From Pycnococcus provasolii (lineage: Eukaryota > Chlorophyta > Pseudoscourfieldiophyceae > Pseudoscourfieldiales > Pycnococcaceae): DNA of 64,000 nucleotides. A program made the translations under genes and the position numbers. Positions 1-9,791 of this stretch are shown piece after piece; positions within the stretch are counted from its first letter, which is position 1, and every line of letters begins with the position of its first letter. The notes beneath the pieces were generated by a model. It saw nothing but the letters and a program-made list of their open reading frames with translations, was not told the DNA's origin and did not search any database. The stretch spans positions 372,001 to 436,000 of the forward strand of contig OW568890.1 in the NCBI GenBank assembly GCA_938743325.2. Direction: 5' to 3'.

Positions 1-403
1 GCTTGGTGCTCCGAACCAGCCCGAGTACCTCGTGACAATGCCCAAGGGTATCGACGGTGAGACGGAGGATGTTTGGATTCGGGCGGACGATATCAGCCCA
101 GACCTGAGAATTGCGTACGACAGTGGGCTCGAGGTGGCGTATGCCAATCGCGCAACGGGCAAGCGCACAAGGCCTGCACCCGGCGGCAAGGGTACAATCA
201 CGGAGTACCTCGTGGAGTGGGAGGATGGCACGCCAGACAGCTGGGAACCTGAGGATCGCGTTGCGAGCCCGTTGGCGGACGCTTTCGAGAGGGACGTGCG
301 CTCACTCAGAAAGGCGGCGAAGGCTGGGGCGGAGGCTGGCAACGGCAAGTGGGTGCTCGCGGACACGAAGCTTGGAACGTTTTTGTTGCCAAAAGAACAG
401 TAA
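1..403 (+). CDS. CAO: cpSRP43 (CAO) C-terminal part, cut by window start
   Basis: This is the 3' end of the gene for the chloroplast signal recognition particle subunit cpSRP43, a stromal chaperone that carries light-harvesting proteins to the thylakoid. The reading frame is open from base 2, so the 5' part (usually ankyrin repeats and a first chromodomain) lies outside the window. What is visible fits the last two chromodomains: a segment starting PEYLVTMPKG and ending in VWIRADDISPDL, then the linker AYDSGLEVAYANRATGKR, then the typical chromodomain core EYLVEWEDGTPDSWEPED. Plant cpSRP43 has the same order, with a YEDGLEYAVAE linker and EYLVKW...WEPQD. A charged tail of about 40 residues follows. 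The gene is convergent with the proteasome gene. Family assignment is fairly sure; the domain count rests on the C-terminus only. Confidence 0.82.
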   Translation, partial: LGAPNQPEYLVTMPKGIDGETEDVWIRADDISPDLRIAYDSGLEVAYANRATGKRTRPAPGGKGTITEYLVEWEDGTPDSWEPEDRVASPLADAFERDVRSLRKAAKAGAEAGNGKWVLADTKLGTFLLPKEQ

Positions 404-455
404 AAACAAAAAAATAGATGAAAACACATAATGAACTGATTTTGGTTCACGTTCT

Positions 456-686
456 TCACGGCGATGTCGCGAGGTCGACGGCGAGACGAACGTACTCCTC
501 CTCCTTCTCCAGCATGACGAAGTGTCCGCAGTCAAGCTCGCGGTGCTTGCAGCCCCTGAAGTGTGTCGTGTTAAGCTCGCGTAGACTGTCGATGGGACAT
601 GTCGCGTCGTTCACACCGGACACTTGCACAATCTCCAGCTTGCCACCTTCACTCATCGCTCCCACTTTCTGAAACACGCTAGTCAT
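456..686 (-). pseudogene. alpha/beta-hydrolase C-terminal fragment
   Basis: This short reading frame (76 aa from its first ATG) has the hallmarks of the last part of an alpha/beta-hydrolase. A strand leads into GVNDATCP, which holds the acid Asp. About 25 residues later comes LDCGHFVMLEKEEEY, which holds the catalytic His, and a final helix follows. The nucleophile elbow (GxSxG) and the rest of the fold are absent. The DNA where they should lie is the proteasome beta2 gene on the same strand, whose stop codon is only 77 bp upstream. No splice site that would bring in a further exon was seen. I read it as a gene remnant, or less likely a small real gene or read-through product. Domain recognition is good; status is inferred. 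Confidence 0.5.
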
Positions 687-763
687 CGCGTCGCACGGAA
701 CGATGGTATGGCGATGGATTCCATCAATATTCGTCAAGGTTACATGTGTAATTTGTTCACTGC

Positions 764-1618
764 TCAAGCGCCCACCTCCATCGCATCCGCGCCCTCCTCG
801 ACGACGACGTCCTTCAGCGTGAGCATGGTCGAGCGCAAAACGGGCGTCGTTCCCTTGGCGAAGCTGAACGACTGGCTCGCGTACGGGCGAGGGTTCGGAC
901 ACTCGTAGTTGCGCAGGTACTCCTTGCCCTCCTTCGTGATGATGCACAGGTCAACGTTGCTTCCCGACCCCAGGTCGTTGAACACGCCACTCTTGATGGC
1001 GTCCGCGACGAGCTTCATAGCCTCCTCCTTCGTCATGTTCTCCTTGTATCCCGCCTCGAAAATTGACATAGCTGCCAGACTTCCCGATCCCATGGTGGCG
1101 TATGGCAGGCTGTCCGAGCTTCCGTGCGGGTACACGGTGAACAGGTGCGGCCCGTTGATGTCGAACCCGCCGAGCACGAGCGCCGCGGAGACGTTTCCTT
1201 GGTACTTGAAGAGGTGGCTCTTGAGCATGGTGAGCGCGGTGATGACGCGGCTGGTTCGTCCGTTGGTGCCGTACCGGTGCATGTTGAGCGCGGAGGCGAC
1301 CATGTTCGTGGTCGCCTCTGTGTCCGCGGCCGTTCCCGCACCGCAGCAGTAGATGTTCGGTGCGATGTAGTGAATCTTCTCGCAGTTTTTGTCGGCGACG
1401 GTATCCCCGTTGGTGGATCGCGTGTCAGCGCCAAGGACCACCCCGTTGGCGTATACGACACCGCAGATGGTGGTTCCCGTCTTCAGGTAGCGCGGCAGCT
1501 TCATCCCTTGGCGCTCTATCATGGAGTTGCGGCGTGCGAGTTCGAGGTTGAAAGGAGCAGATTCGGAATCCAAACCAATACCACCACTGACATTGACGTC
1601 CCCATAGGACGACGACAT
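764..1618 (-). CDS. PSMB7: 20S proteasome subunit beta type 7 (beta2, trypsin-like)
   Basis: The 284-aa product is the beta2 subunit of the 20S proteasome core, the trypsin-like protease site in cytosol and nucleus. It is made as a precursor: a propeptide of about 48 residues precedes KTGTTICGVVY, so autocleavage after Gly48 would expose Thr49 as nucleophile. Family signatures follow: VLGADTRSTNGDTVADKNCEKIHYI, with the catalytic Asp and Lys, and NIYCCGAGTAADTE. A beta2-type C-terminal arm closes the protein. Length is usual for the family. I chose the ATG at 1618; the frame is open further upstream, but residues added there have no counterpart in the family and would be an odd presequence. 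The gene is intronless and its upstream region holds TTAGGG-like motifs. Confidence 0.95.
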   Translation of the reverse strand: MSSSYGDVNVSGGIGLDSESAPFNLELARRNSMIERQGMKLPRYLKTGTTICGVVYANGVVLGADTRSTNGDTVADKNCEKIHYIAPNIYCCGAGTAADTEATTNMVASALNMHRYGTNGRTSRVITALTMLKSHLFKYQGNVSAALVLGGFDINGPHLFTVYPHGSSDSLPYATMGSGSLAAMSIFEAGYKENMTKEEAMKLVADAIKSGVFNDLGSGSNVDLCIITKEGKEYLRNYECPNPRPYASQSFSFAKGTTPVLRSTMLTLKDVVVEEGADAMEVGA

Positions 1619-2408
1619 TATTGCCACTGTAGTACTACGGTAGCTAAGGTTAGTACGAGGCTTCGAAGGTGTTCGAAGAGCCTCGAGGGATAGAAATGAC
1701 GATGAAACCGACAAATGAAAAATGTCGGTCGCCAACCAAAGGGGAAACCCATAATAGGGAGGGGGGCAAAAACCTAAAACCCCGAACCCAAAACCTAAGG
1801 GTAGATGTTTTTCGGGGTTTGCCTAACCCCGAATCCATATTCAGTTAGGGGTTTCACCTCGCATACCAGTGCGCAGAGCCGCAGAATAGTTCTTACTTTA
1901 CCGGGTAGATAGGAGGGATGGTGTGTAACCTTCTGTCCAGATTCCTGATTTCAGGACTCTTTAGTCTTTTTCCTTCACGATGGGGGAGGACGTTGAAGTT
2001 TTGCATTTGGTGTTTTCGCGCCGCCGCCGTTCGCCTTTTCCTTTCCGCCTCTCCCCTCTCCCCTCTCCCCTCCCCTCTTCTCCGCATTCATCACGTACAA
2101 CTTCCTCATTCTCCTTCCCTGTTCACTGTGTGTGGCATTTGTCTCTTCCCTCTTTCTGAATCTTTCTACTCTCTTGGTAGGTACCTCTAAGTATCTCTGT
2201 CCCGTCTTGTCTTTTCCGGCTGTGAACTTTTTTAGGCAAGTTTTTCAAAATACCTTCTCTACCTTCTGGCGAGCTCTCTGCTCTTTGTCGGAGCAGCTTG
2301 CTTCCCGTTCGCCTTCGTCGTCTTAGACACAGTTCCGCTTCACCAACTCGCACTCCTCATCACTTCCGGGTTTCCGGAGCACGCAAGCAAACGAACACCA
2401 CCATCACC
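1619..2408. other. divergent intergenic region, PSMB7 / UMP synthase
   Basis: This 790-bp spacer lies between two divergent genes and no coding frame is convincing. Bases 1740-1860 carry scattered C/G-run motifs of the AACCCCGAA / TTAGGGGTTT type, seen again upstream of several other genes in the window. The 2040-2340 half is a pyrimidine-rich leader (CTCTCCCCTCTCC runs) just before the UMP synthase start codon. No tRNA-like B box was seen. Confidence 0.4.
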
Positions 2409-3887
2409 ATGGCAGCAGGAAGCGGAAGCAGCAACAACTTCGACGAACAGCTTGTTCTCGACCTCTTCGACGTGGAGGCTGTCAAATTTGGCACGTTCAC
2501 GCTCAAGTCTGGTCTCACGTCGCCCATCTACCTCGACCTGCGTGTTATCGTGAGCTATCCCAAGCTGCTTGACCGCGTCGCAAAAGCAATGTGGGACGCG
2601 TCCACAAAAGAAGACGCAGACGGTACGCCGCCCGCGACTGACTTTCAGCACATGTGCGGCGTGCCGTACACCGCCCTACCCATCGCAACCGTCATGAGCA
2701 TGCACCACGAAACATCCATGGTGATGCGACGCAAGGAAGTCAAAGACTACGGGACCAAGAAGGCAATCGAGGGGGCGTACAAGCCTGACGACGTCGTTCT
2801 CGTCGTCGAAGACCTTGTCACATCCGGCATGTCCGTCTGGGAAACCGTTGAGCCGCTGCAGCACCACAAACTTGCCGTCAAGGATGTCGTCGTGCTCATC
2901 GACAGGCAGCAGGGTGGACGCGCGTTCCTGAAAAGCCGAGGACTCGTGCTTCACGCCGCGCTCACCATCACGGGCATCCTCGACGTGCTCGTCGCGCACA
3001 AAAAGGTGACGCCTGAGGTGCAGCAGAGCGTGCTGGATTTCATCGCGGCCAATCAGAACACCACGGGCAATAAGGTTGCGGAGGCACCACCGAAGTGGCT
3101 CGCGCAGAGCTACGGGACGCGCGCCAAGTCTGCGAAGTGCCCCGCCGCTGCCAACCTGCTTGAGCTGATGGAGCGCAAGAAGACGAATCTGTGCGCAAGC
3201 TTGGACGTGACGACGTCCGCGGAGCTGCTCAAGCTTGCCGAGGAGGTGGGACCGCAGGTGTGCTGCGTGAAGACACACTGCGACGTCGTCTCAGACTGGA
3301 CCGAGGCGACTGGCGCGGAGCTGCAGCGTCTTGCCAAGGCGCACGACTTCGTCGTCTTCGAGGACCGCAAGTTTGCGGATATCGGAAACACCGCCGCATT
3401 GCAGTACGAGTGCGGCCTTCACAAAATCTCGAGCTGGAGTGACTTCGTGAATGCTCACATCACGCCTGGACCTTTCGTGATTGACGCGCTGAAGGGTGTG
3501 AAGGGTGCTGGCGCATGTCTCTTGCTTGCGGAGATGAGCTCCAAGGGAACGGTTGCGACAGGCGATGCGTACGTGAAGTCCGCTCTGGACATGGCGGACG
3601 CCCACCCTGATTTTGTCATGGGCTTCATCGACCAGACGCCCAAAAACTGGAAGTGCGCGAAGGACGTGGATCCTGGATACGTGCACATGACGCCTGGCAT
3701 TAGCCTGGCGTCGAAGGGCGACAAGGTGGGTCAGCAGTACACGACACCGCACATGGCGATTGTGGACAATGGCGCGGACGTCGTGATTGTTGGTCGCGGT
3801 ATCTACGGCGCGTCGGACGCCAAGTCTGCATCGGCGGAGTACCGCGAGGCTGGCTGGAAGGCGTACGAGGCTCGGCTGCAGATGTAA
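2409..3887 (+). CDS. UMPS: bifunctional UMP synthase (OPRT + OMP decarboxylase)
   Basis: This 492-aa protein carries the last two steps of pyrimidine synthesis, orotate to OMP to UMP. The N-terminal orotate phosphoribosyltransferase domain (about residues 10-215) shows the PRPP-binding signature VVLVVEDLVTSGMSV. The C-terminal OMP decarboxylase domain (about 255-490) shows the catalytic FEDRKFADIGNT stretch (Lys and paired Asp), an earlier substrate-binding SLDVT, and the phosphate-loop region VIVGRGIYGA near the end. The OPRT-then-ODC order is that of plants and animals. The ATG at 2409 sits in CACCATGG context; the frame is open further upstream but only from a non-ATG codon. No introns are seen. 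A TGTAA motif at 3898, 11 bp past the stop, fits a green-algal poly(A) signal. Confidence 0.96.
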   Translation: MAAGSGSSNNFDEQLVLDLFDVEAVKFGTFTLKSGLTSPIYLDLRVIVSYPKLLDRVAKAMWDASTKEDADGTPPATDFQHMCGVPYTALPIATVMSMHHETSMVMRRKEVKDYGTKKAIEGAYKPDDVVLVVEDLVTSGMSVWETVEPLQHHKLAVKDVVVLIDRQQGGRAFLKSRGLVLHAALTITGILDVLVAHKKVTPEVQQSVLDFIAANQNTTGNKVAEAPPKWLAQSYGTRAKSAKCPAAANLLELMERKKTNLCASLDVTTSAELLKLAEEVGPQVCCVKTHCDVVSDWTEATGAELQRLAKAHDFVVFEDRKFADIGNTAALQYECGLHKISSWSDFVNAHITPGPFVIDALKGVKGAGACLLLAEMSSKGTVATGDAYVKSALDMADAHPDFVMGFIDQTPKNWKCAKDVDPGYVHMTPGISLASKGDKVGQQYTTPHMAIVDNGADVVIVGRGIYGASDAKSASAEYREAGWKAYEARLQM

Positions 3888-5272
3888 CTAAGTTCCGTGT
3901 AAGCTGTGGTTATGGATGTTGTGGTATGTATCGTACTGTAGTTCCCGATGTTGACATCACATCCCGCCGTTGTTACTTACGCCCTGCTGTTCTACCTATA
4001 TGATATAGATCCATACTTTCTAATATATATCACGACGTATATTTCTTTACAAACGGATAGGAGCGCGTCCTGCTAAGACGTCGTCGCACTGAAGTTTGGC
4101 GCGGCGCGGCGCGGTGTGACTGTTGACGTCGCTGCGTCCTCATATGCGCCATACTCGAAGGTTCCCGTCCCAGACGTTCGTTTTGTCCGCGTGATTTATG
4201 GAGATTGCGGGTTGCATGGCCCGTGTAAATTTTAGAGGGTTTTGAGTCTTTCTGGTCGTAATCTGTGGTTGGGAACTTGCAAAAGCCTCCCCTCATCCCG
4301 AGGGTTCGCTTCGCTTCGCTCAGGCTGTCAGGGGAGGGGGCCCCTGCCTGCGTGGTGGAGGTCGAACACGGTCTACGCACGCTACAGTATTGTAAGAATA
4401 CCGGCTCTTGCGGAGACTGCCGTGTGCACTTTTAGGCAAAAAGAGCCGTTTGACCGTGGCAAGTCCGCTCCCTCCAACGCATGTCTGTCCAGACGTTTAG
4501 GCGGTGCGTTGAGCCATTCTTGATTCTTCCTTCCTTCCCGTGTTGGCCCAAGTCCCAAGAGTCAGAAATAAATCAAAAGCCCTTCCCTTCCCTCCCTCCC
4601 TCCTAAATTCAAACGCCTGGTGGCGTGATTGGACTTCCCCGAAACTTGCGAAAATTCAAGAAAAGTAGGGTACGGGTACAGTACCCTCACACACATGTCA
4701 AAGGAGCACACCACACGGCAAGGAGCACGATACTCAGTACTACGATTTCCTGGTTTCCGAATTCGAATTTCAAGCCTCCACACAACAAGAAACGCTGAAA
4801 ACTGAAAAGGGTTGCGAAGAAGAGCACGCTGATCATCATCATGAAGCATGAGCACGACCAAGAAACAGCGACAAGGAAGGGGAGCAACGCCTTCGAACTC
4901 GAAATCGAATATAAAACCCAGAGGCCATGAGGGATCCATGCATGAGGGACAGAGGCAGGAAACCACCCGCCGCGGGATCCCGGGGAGATATTCCGAGCAA
5001 CTAACCGTACGAGTTAGGTTTTTGACACGAGGGGACCCGGTGGAGCGGGGGGCGGGGGGGCAACAAACCAAACCAGCACTTCTGCCGCGGGACGGCTCCT
5101 TCCCAATTAGCCATTCCGTATTCCCGGAGGTTCAAGAGCTCTGACTCGGTTTTAGTTCAAGGGCTGGCAGGGAATCCGCGCCTCCTCCCCGGTCCGGTTC
5201 CACCTCCCTTCCCTCCCTCCCCCCTGCCCCTTCCCCTTCCCCCAGTCGTCAGTGCTTGTGAATTTGTTTGCC
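3888..5272. other. long intergenic region without a recognised gene
   Basis: In 1385 bp I find no frame with protein-like composition; the short open frames here are arginine- or proline-rich shadows. The right part (5100-5270) is pyrimidine-rich, with CCTCCCTTCC-type tracts leading into the 14-3-3 start codon, and resembles the leaders of other genes here. TGTAA at 3898 is the likely 3' processing signal of UMP synthase. No tRNA or other structured RNA was recognised. Confidence 0.35.
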
Positions 5273-6617
5273 ATGGCGAACCCTCGCGAGGAGCAGACCT
5301 ACATAGCCAAGCTCGCAGAGCAGGCGGAGCGCTACGACGAAATGGTGGAGGCGATGGACAAGGTGGTCGAGCAAAACTACACCACGGAGCTCTCCGTCGA
5401 GGAACGCAACCTGCTGTCCGTGGCATACAAAAACGTCATCGGAGCGCGCCGCGCCTCGTGGCGTATTGTCTCGTCCATAGAACAAAAGGAAGAGTCCAAG
5501 GGAAACTCCGAAAACAAGGAACGGATCGAGGCGTACCGCCGGAAGGTACGTACACGTAGACTGCTTGGATGAAGTGGGAGCTTTCGGGGCGAGGTTGTGC
5601 ACGTGATTGCTGACTGTCTTTGCATGGGAGGGGAGGAGGGAGCGGGACACTTTTTTTTATGTTTTGCGCATGTGCAGGGGAAAAAAAAATAAAACATGGC
5701 CGTGAAAGACTGCTGGCTGTGCGATCGCCTCTCTGAGCTGCTCGGAGAAGTCGCACGTGCAGCACGACGCATCCAACGGCCTAAAAGAGCTTGCGGAGCC
5801 AGCGTCACAAGCCAATCCTCGGGGCGGCGGAGATTTTTTCCTCCCCCAAACTTTTGGTTGGTGGTCATGGCAGCGCACGGGGGAGACCGGGGGGAGCTTT
5901 GGGAAAAGACTCGAGTGCATGTTGCGGGCACGCGGCGTGAGTACGCAACGTGCTCTCAGCCTTGGTGGTGTGCACACGCGGGCGCGCACACACAGCGGCA
6001 TGCTGCACCACTCCAAACGGCGCGATCACGGTCAAAACCCTTCTCTGCCATGGATCGTTCAAACTGTCCCCACTCACAAACCTCTCCATACATCTTGATA
6101 ACCAACACAGATCGAGCAAGAGCTCGAGGATATATGCAGCCGCATCCTCAAGCTGCTGGACAACAACCTCATCGGCGGCGCGCGCAGCGGCGAGAGCAAG
6201 GTGTTCTACCTGAAGATGAAGGGTGATTACCACCGCTACTTGGCGGAGTTCAAGACAGGCCCGGATCGCAAGGAAGCTGCCGAGGCAACGCTGCTCGCGT
6301 ACAAGGCTGCGCAGGACATTGCGCTCGTGGACCTCGCGCCCACGCACCCGATTCGCCTCGGCCTTGCGCTCAACTTCAGCGTCTTCTACTACGAGATTTT
6401 GAACAGTCCCGAGCGCGCGTGCCACCTGGCGAAGCAGGCGTTCGACGAGGCGATTGCGGAGCTGGACACGCTGGGCGAGGAGTCGTACAAAGACTCGACG
6501 CTCATCATGCAGCTGCTCCGGGACAACCTCACCCTCTGGACGAGCGACATGCAGGACACGGAGGATGCGAAGGGTGGAGCCGATGGAGAAATGAAGGTGG
6601 AGGAGGCGGACGATTGA
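5273..6617 (+). CDS. 14-3-3 protein (two exons)
   Basis: 14-3-3 proteins are dimeric cytosolic adaptors that bind phosphoserine/threonine motifs. Exon 1 is 5273-5545 (91 codons) and exon 2 is 6111-6617. The 565-bp intron starts GTACGT, ends AACACAG, and lies in phase 0. The joined protein is 259 aa, the normal size. Exon 1 has [17 protein letters not shown] and [20 protein letters not shown]. Exon 2 has [13 protein letters not shown], the signature helix [15 protein letters not shown], and DNLTLWTSD near the end. An acidic tail follows. Phosphopeptide-binding residues (the Lys in YKNVIG, the Arg in ARRASW, the Arg-Tyr of YHRY) are present. This is one of only two genes in the window with clear introns. 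Confidence 0.95.
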
Positions 6618-6820
6618 GTTGGCGTGACGCATTAACCGGTGGGGTGGACGTGGCGTCGCGCGAGCGTCAGTCAGCATGGCGTGGAGCACCGTTGTCACGT
6701 TGGGTTTGTGAATACGGGTACGTCCGGGGACGGTGATGCGTTGGGCACGTGCGAGTAGACGACACGCCGGTTGCTTTCATGAAAAAATATCGTTTCTTTT
6801 CACTTTTTATGTTGTTCTTC

Positions 6821-7813
6821 TTAGTTCCAGGCGAGCTGAGACCGCTCGTCCCAGTAGGACTTTGGGTCCATGCGGCACTGCTCGAGTAGCTTTTCGCGCG
6901 CTCCAGGATGAGACATCAGCACATCCAAAGCACTCACGGCATCCACGTTCGAGGAGACGTGCTCGCCCGTCGCGGCGCCACTGAGAACGACGGGATTGCA
7001 CGGCAGAGCGAGTGCACAGGCTAGGGCAAGCGCATCTGGCGTCACACCTAGCTCGTCAGCCATTTGCGTGACCGCCGGAGAACGCAGCACGCGTCCGTTT
7101 GCCATCGCTTCCTTGATGATTACGTCCAGCCCCTTCTGCGAAGCTTCTAGCAGCGCGTCGCCCACCGACTGCTCGTATACATTCCAGGTGGCCTGTACGC
7201 ATGAAAAGAGATCACTTGGAGCTCTTTCGAGCGCAGTGCGCAGCGTGTCAGCCTGTCCAGTTCCTGAGAGTGTCAGGCCCAGTCTCCAACCTCGCTCTTC
7301 CTTGACCTTTGCTAAAGCCTCGAGAACGTCGTCGTTTAGAAATCCCGAGTCAATCGTCGCACTGTGAATCTGGTAGACATCAATGTACTCGCCGAGAAGC
7401 TCTGCCGTCTCAAGCACCTGTTTCGCGAGATTAGCTGCGGAGTGCTCCTTCACCTCGTGTGGCTCACCGCCTGTGTCAACCCGAAAGCCCGCCGTGTAGC
7501 TATACCCCCACTTTGACGTCACCAACACATCCTCTTTCGGCTTGATATTTCTCTTAGAAAGCCACGAGGACAGGAACGCCTCTGACGACCCGTAAGAACG
7601 CGCGGCATCGAAATGGCGGATGCCACGTGCGTAAGCAGCATCAAGCACCGAGTGACTGTGCGCTTCCAGTGCGTCGACCGACTTGTCCGCACCCAGGTGT
7701 GCGTCGTGGTTCAGGTTGATGTACCCCGGCCTGCCCAGCGCCGCCAGCCCTAGGCCGACGCGCACGTGCAGCGGCCGACCCGCGAACGACGACAATGACG
7801 CGTTCGGCGCCAT
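6821..7813 (-). CDS. aldo-keto reductase family oxidoreductase
   Basis: The 330-aa protein is an NAD(P)H-dependent aldo-keto reductase, a TIM-barrel enzyme. The catalytic tetrad can be read: Asp and Tyr in FDAARSYGSSE, Lys in LVTSKWGY, and His in DVYQIHSA. N-terminal GLGLAALGRPGYI and a late VLSGAATGEHV match the family's start and cofactor-binding end. It resembles the D-threo-aldose dehydrogenase / L-galactose dehydrogenase branch more than the classical aldose reductases, but the substrate cannot be read from sequence. The ATG at 7813 was chosen because residues further upstream do not look like part of the fold. No transit peptide is obvious, so cytosolic location is likely. The upstream neighbour on the same strand is the transaldolase. 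Confidence 0.88.
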   Translation of the reverse strand: MAPNASLSSFAGRPLHVRVGLGLAALGRPGYINLNHDAHLGADKSVDALEAHSHSVLDAAYARGIRHFDAARSYGSSEAFLSSWLSKRNIKPKEDVLVTSKWGYSYTAGFRVDTGGEPHEVKEHSAANLAKQVLETAELLGEYIDVYQIHSATIDSGFLNDDVLEALAKVKEERGWRLGLTLSGTGQADTLRTALERAPSDLFSCVQATWNVYEQSVGDALLEASQKGLDVIIKEAMANGRVLRSPAVTQMADELGVTPDALALACALALPCNPVVLSGAATGEHVSSNVDAVSALDVLMSHPGAREKLLEQCRMDPKSYWDERSQLAWN

Positions 7814-8186
7814 CACATGCGAAAGGGGAAAGAAAAAAGTGGGAAACAAGCGAACCCCGAACTCATTCCAAGACTAGACAAAACCCGATTAATCAGTGCT
7901 CCGTGACACGACAAGTACACACGTGTAAGTCCACATGTCAAATGTGTGAAATGTTGAAAATGTAAAACAAGGCAAAATGCAACAGTTACACACAGCAGGC
8001 AGAAACTTTACTTTGTATGTACACAGCAACTAGTACTTGGGATGGTGAGTTTTGGGTTCTTGTCAAGATCTGCTGTCATCATCATCACCATCATCATCGG
8101 CCAAACCAAAAACACGCACAAAAAAGAAAAAAATGAGGCTTCTATTGAAGAAAATTTTGAGTATGAAGCGCAGTCATCATATCGCA
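7814..8186. other. intergenic region between AKR and transaldolase
   Basis: This 373-bp AT-richer spacer is the leader of the AKR gene and the trailer of the transaldolase gene. It has a TTACA (TGTAA on the minus strand) near 7984, a possible transaldolase poly(A) signal, and a short CATCATCATCACC microsatellite near 8080-8098. No gene is seen. Confidence 0.35.
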
Positions 8187-9518
8187 TCAGATAGCGCCTG
8201 AGCCCATCTTCGCCATCAGAGTCTCCAATTTGTGAGTGTGAAGCTGGTATTGTGAGATGCCAGCAGTGAGCATCTCCGACGCCATCTCATCCGCATGGTG
8301 CGCCATCCAGAACTGCTTCTCGTCCAAGAAACGAAGACGGCTCACCGGGATATGCGTGTCATCCAAGCACTTGCTGAGAATAAACTCTTCGTCATAGGAG
8401 TCTATGGGAACGTTGTCGTCCAAATCCACATCAGCCGGAAGTTCGATGGATGCAGGACTGAGATGACGAACCACTGTCTGCGATGCCGCCTTGTCGGTAG
8501 TCGTCGCAGCTAGCTCCTCGAGAACAGACGGTGGGCAAGAAATTATGTCCACTCCAGCGAGCTGAAGAGCCTGAGCCGGTGTTCGGATGCTCGCCGCAAG
8601 CACGCGCGTGGGGATGTTCGCCGACTTGTAGTACGCGTACACGCGTTTCACAAAGCGTACGCCCGCGTCCCCTCCCGCTCCACTTAAAACGGGGGCGTCG
8701 CCGTTGTGCGCGGCATGCCAGTCGCAGATTCGTCCCACATAGGGACTGATGACGGAGGCGCCCGCGTCCGCGCAGGCGATTGCCTGCGCCATCGAGAATG
8801 CCAGAGTCATGTTGCAGGCGATGCCATCGCGCTCCAGCTTTTGGCACGCCTCTATTCCCGTGTACGTTGCGGGCAGCATGATCATAACACGCTGCGGTGA
8901 GACGCGTCGCTGCACGTACAGATCCATCAGTCGCTTCGCGCGATCGATAATCACGCGAGGGGGTGCATATGCCAAGCCCGTGTCGAGCTCTGTGCTCACT
9001 ACTCCAGCATTCTTTGCGAGCAATTTGGTAATCTCACACCCCACGTCTACCGTTAGCCCCTCGGCGGATTCGCTCATGCCCGACAGCTCGACATCAGCGC
9101 CTTCGGCGTCAATGCGATTATCGAACGTGGCAGATCCGCCCACGCGTCCGGACGATGCATGCCTAACGATATGTTCCATCAGGTTGGATCCATCCGTCTT
9201 TGTCGTTGCCGCCATGAGAATCAAGCTAGGATTGGTTATTGCACCCGTGAGATCATTTGCATGGCGCTCGATCATCTCCAGATGCGCCGTGTCCGCCTGT
9301 ACGGAGCTGACCATTGCGAGCGCCGAGAGAGTTGTCGGTGCAGTCACGGAGCACGGTGCATGCGGCGATTTCGGGTCGCACACCTCCGTTCCAGCTGCGA
9401 GCACCACCGACGCACCGCGATGAGAACGGCGACTCGTGAACGAACCAAGAGAAGAACGATGAGGAGAACGAGGAAGAGCAGACGTAGTGGATGCACGGGT
9501 CGCCATCATAGACGCCAT
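8187..9518 (-). CDS. transaldolase-like protein, plastid-type leader, catalytic Lys replaced
   Basis: Transaldolase moves a dihydroxyacetone unit between sugar phosphates in the pentose phosphate pathway. This 443-aa protein starts with about 40 residues rich in Ser, Arg and Ala (MASMMATRASTTSALPRSP), typical of a plastid transit peptide. The barrel follows: VQADTAHLEM (active-site Asp), GAITNPSLIL, VSTELDTGLAY (active-site Glu), CNMTLAFSMAQA, and VISPYVGRICDW. In active enzymes the segment RxLIKxPSTW/A holds the Schiff-base Lys; here it reads RVMIMLPATYTG, with Met (ATG) in place of Lys (AAG). All neighbouring catalytic and phosphate-binding residues look normal. It may be a non-catalytic paralogue, or a single-base error or polymorphism. 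Family membership is certain; activity is doubtful. Confidence 0.9.
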   Translation of the reverse strand: MASMMATRASTTSALPRSPHRSSLGSFTSRRSHRGASVVLAAGTEVCDPKSPHAPCSVTAPTTLSALAMVSSVQADTAHLEMIERHANDLTGAITNPSLILMAATTKTDGSNLMEHIVRHASSGRVGGSATFDNRIDAEGADVELSGMSESAEGLTVDVGCEITKLLAKNAGVVSTELDTGLAYAPPRVIIDRAKRLMDLYVQRRVSPQRVMIMLPATYTGIEACQKLERDGIACNMTLAFSMAQAIACADAGASVISPYVGRICDWHAAHNGDAPVLSGAGGDAGVRFVKRVYAYYKSANIPTRVLAASIRTPAQALQLAGVDIISCPPSVLEELAATTTDKAASQTVVRHLSPASIELPADVDLDDNVPIDSYDEEFILSKCLDDTHIPVSRLRFLDEKQFWMAHHADEMASEMLTAGISQYQLHTHKLETLMAKMGSGAI

Positions 9519-9791
9519 ATTCACGGGAGTATGGCGAGTGAGTTGGCAGGTGAGTGATAGAATCCAAGTCGGGCCAAAACCGATCGGTTCGAACGAATTG
9601 GATGGATATTTTGCGGGGCCGGGGCCGTTCCCCTCTTTGGGGTTCGTCCACATCAGTGTCTCGCGTGTCGGTATACGTGAAGCACACGCGGAATTCCATC
9701 GCGGATGTGCTGAACCATCCTATGAAGAACGCACGGCACGGCACTCCTTGCAGTCCATCTCCATGGAGTCTGTCAGACATCAGAACTGACC

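Noticed and set aside
4030-5150. Several 90-170-aa open frames in the UMPS to 14-3-3 spacer
   Set aside because: Composition is Arg/Pro/Cys-rich without motifs, and frames on both strands overlap. None has a plausible start context or splice partner.
5546-6110. Open frames inside the 14-3-3 intron
   Set aside because: The interval is bounded by canonical splice sites that join a complete 14-3-3 protein. The internal frames have no motifs.
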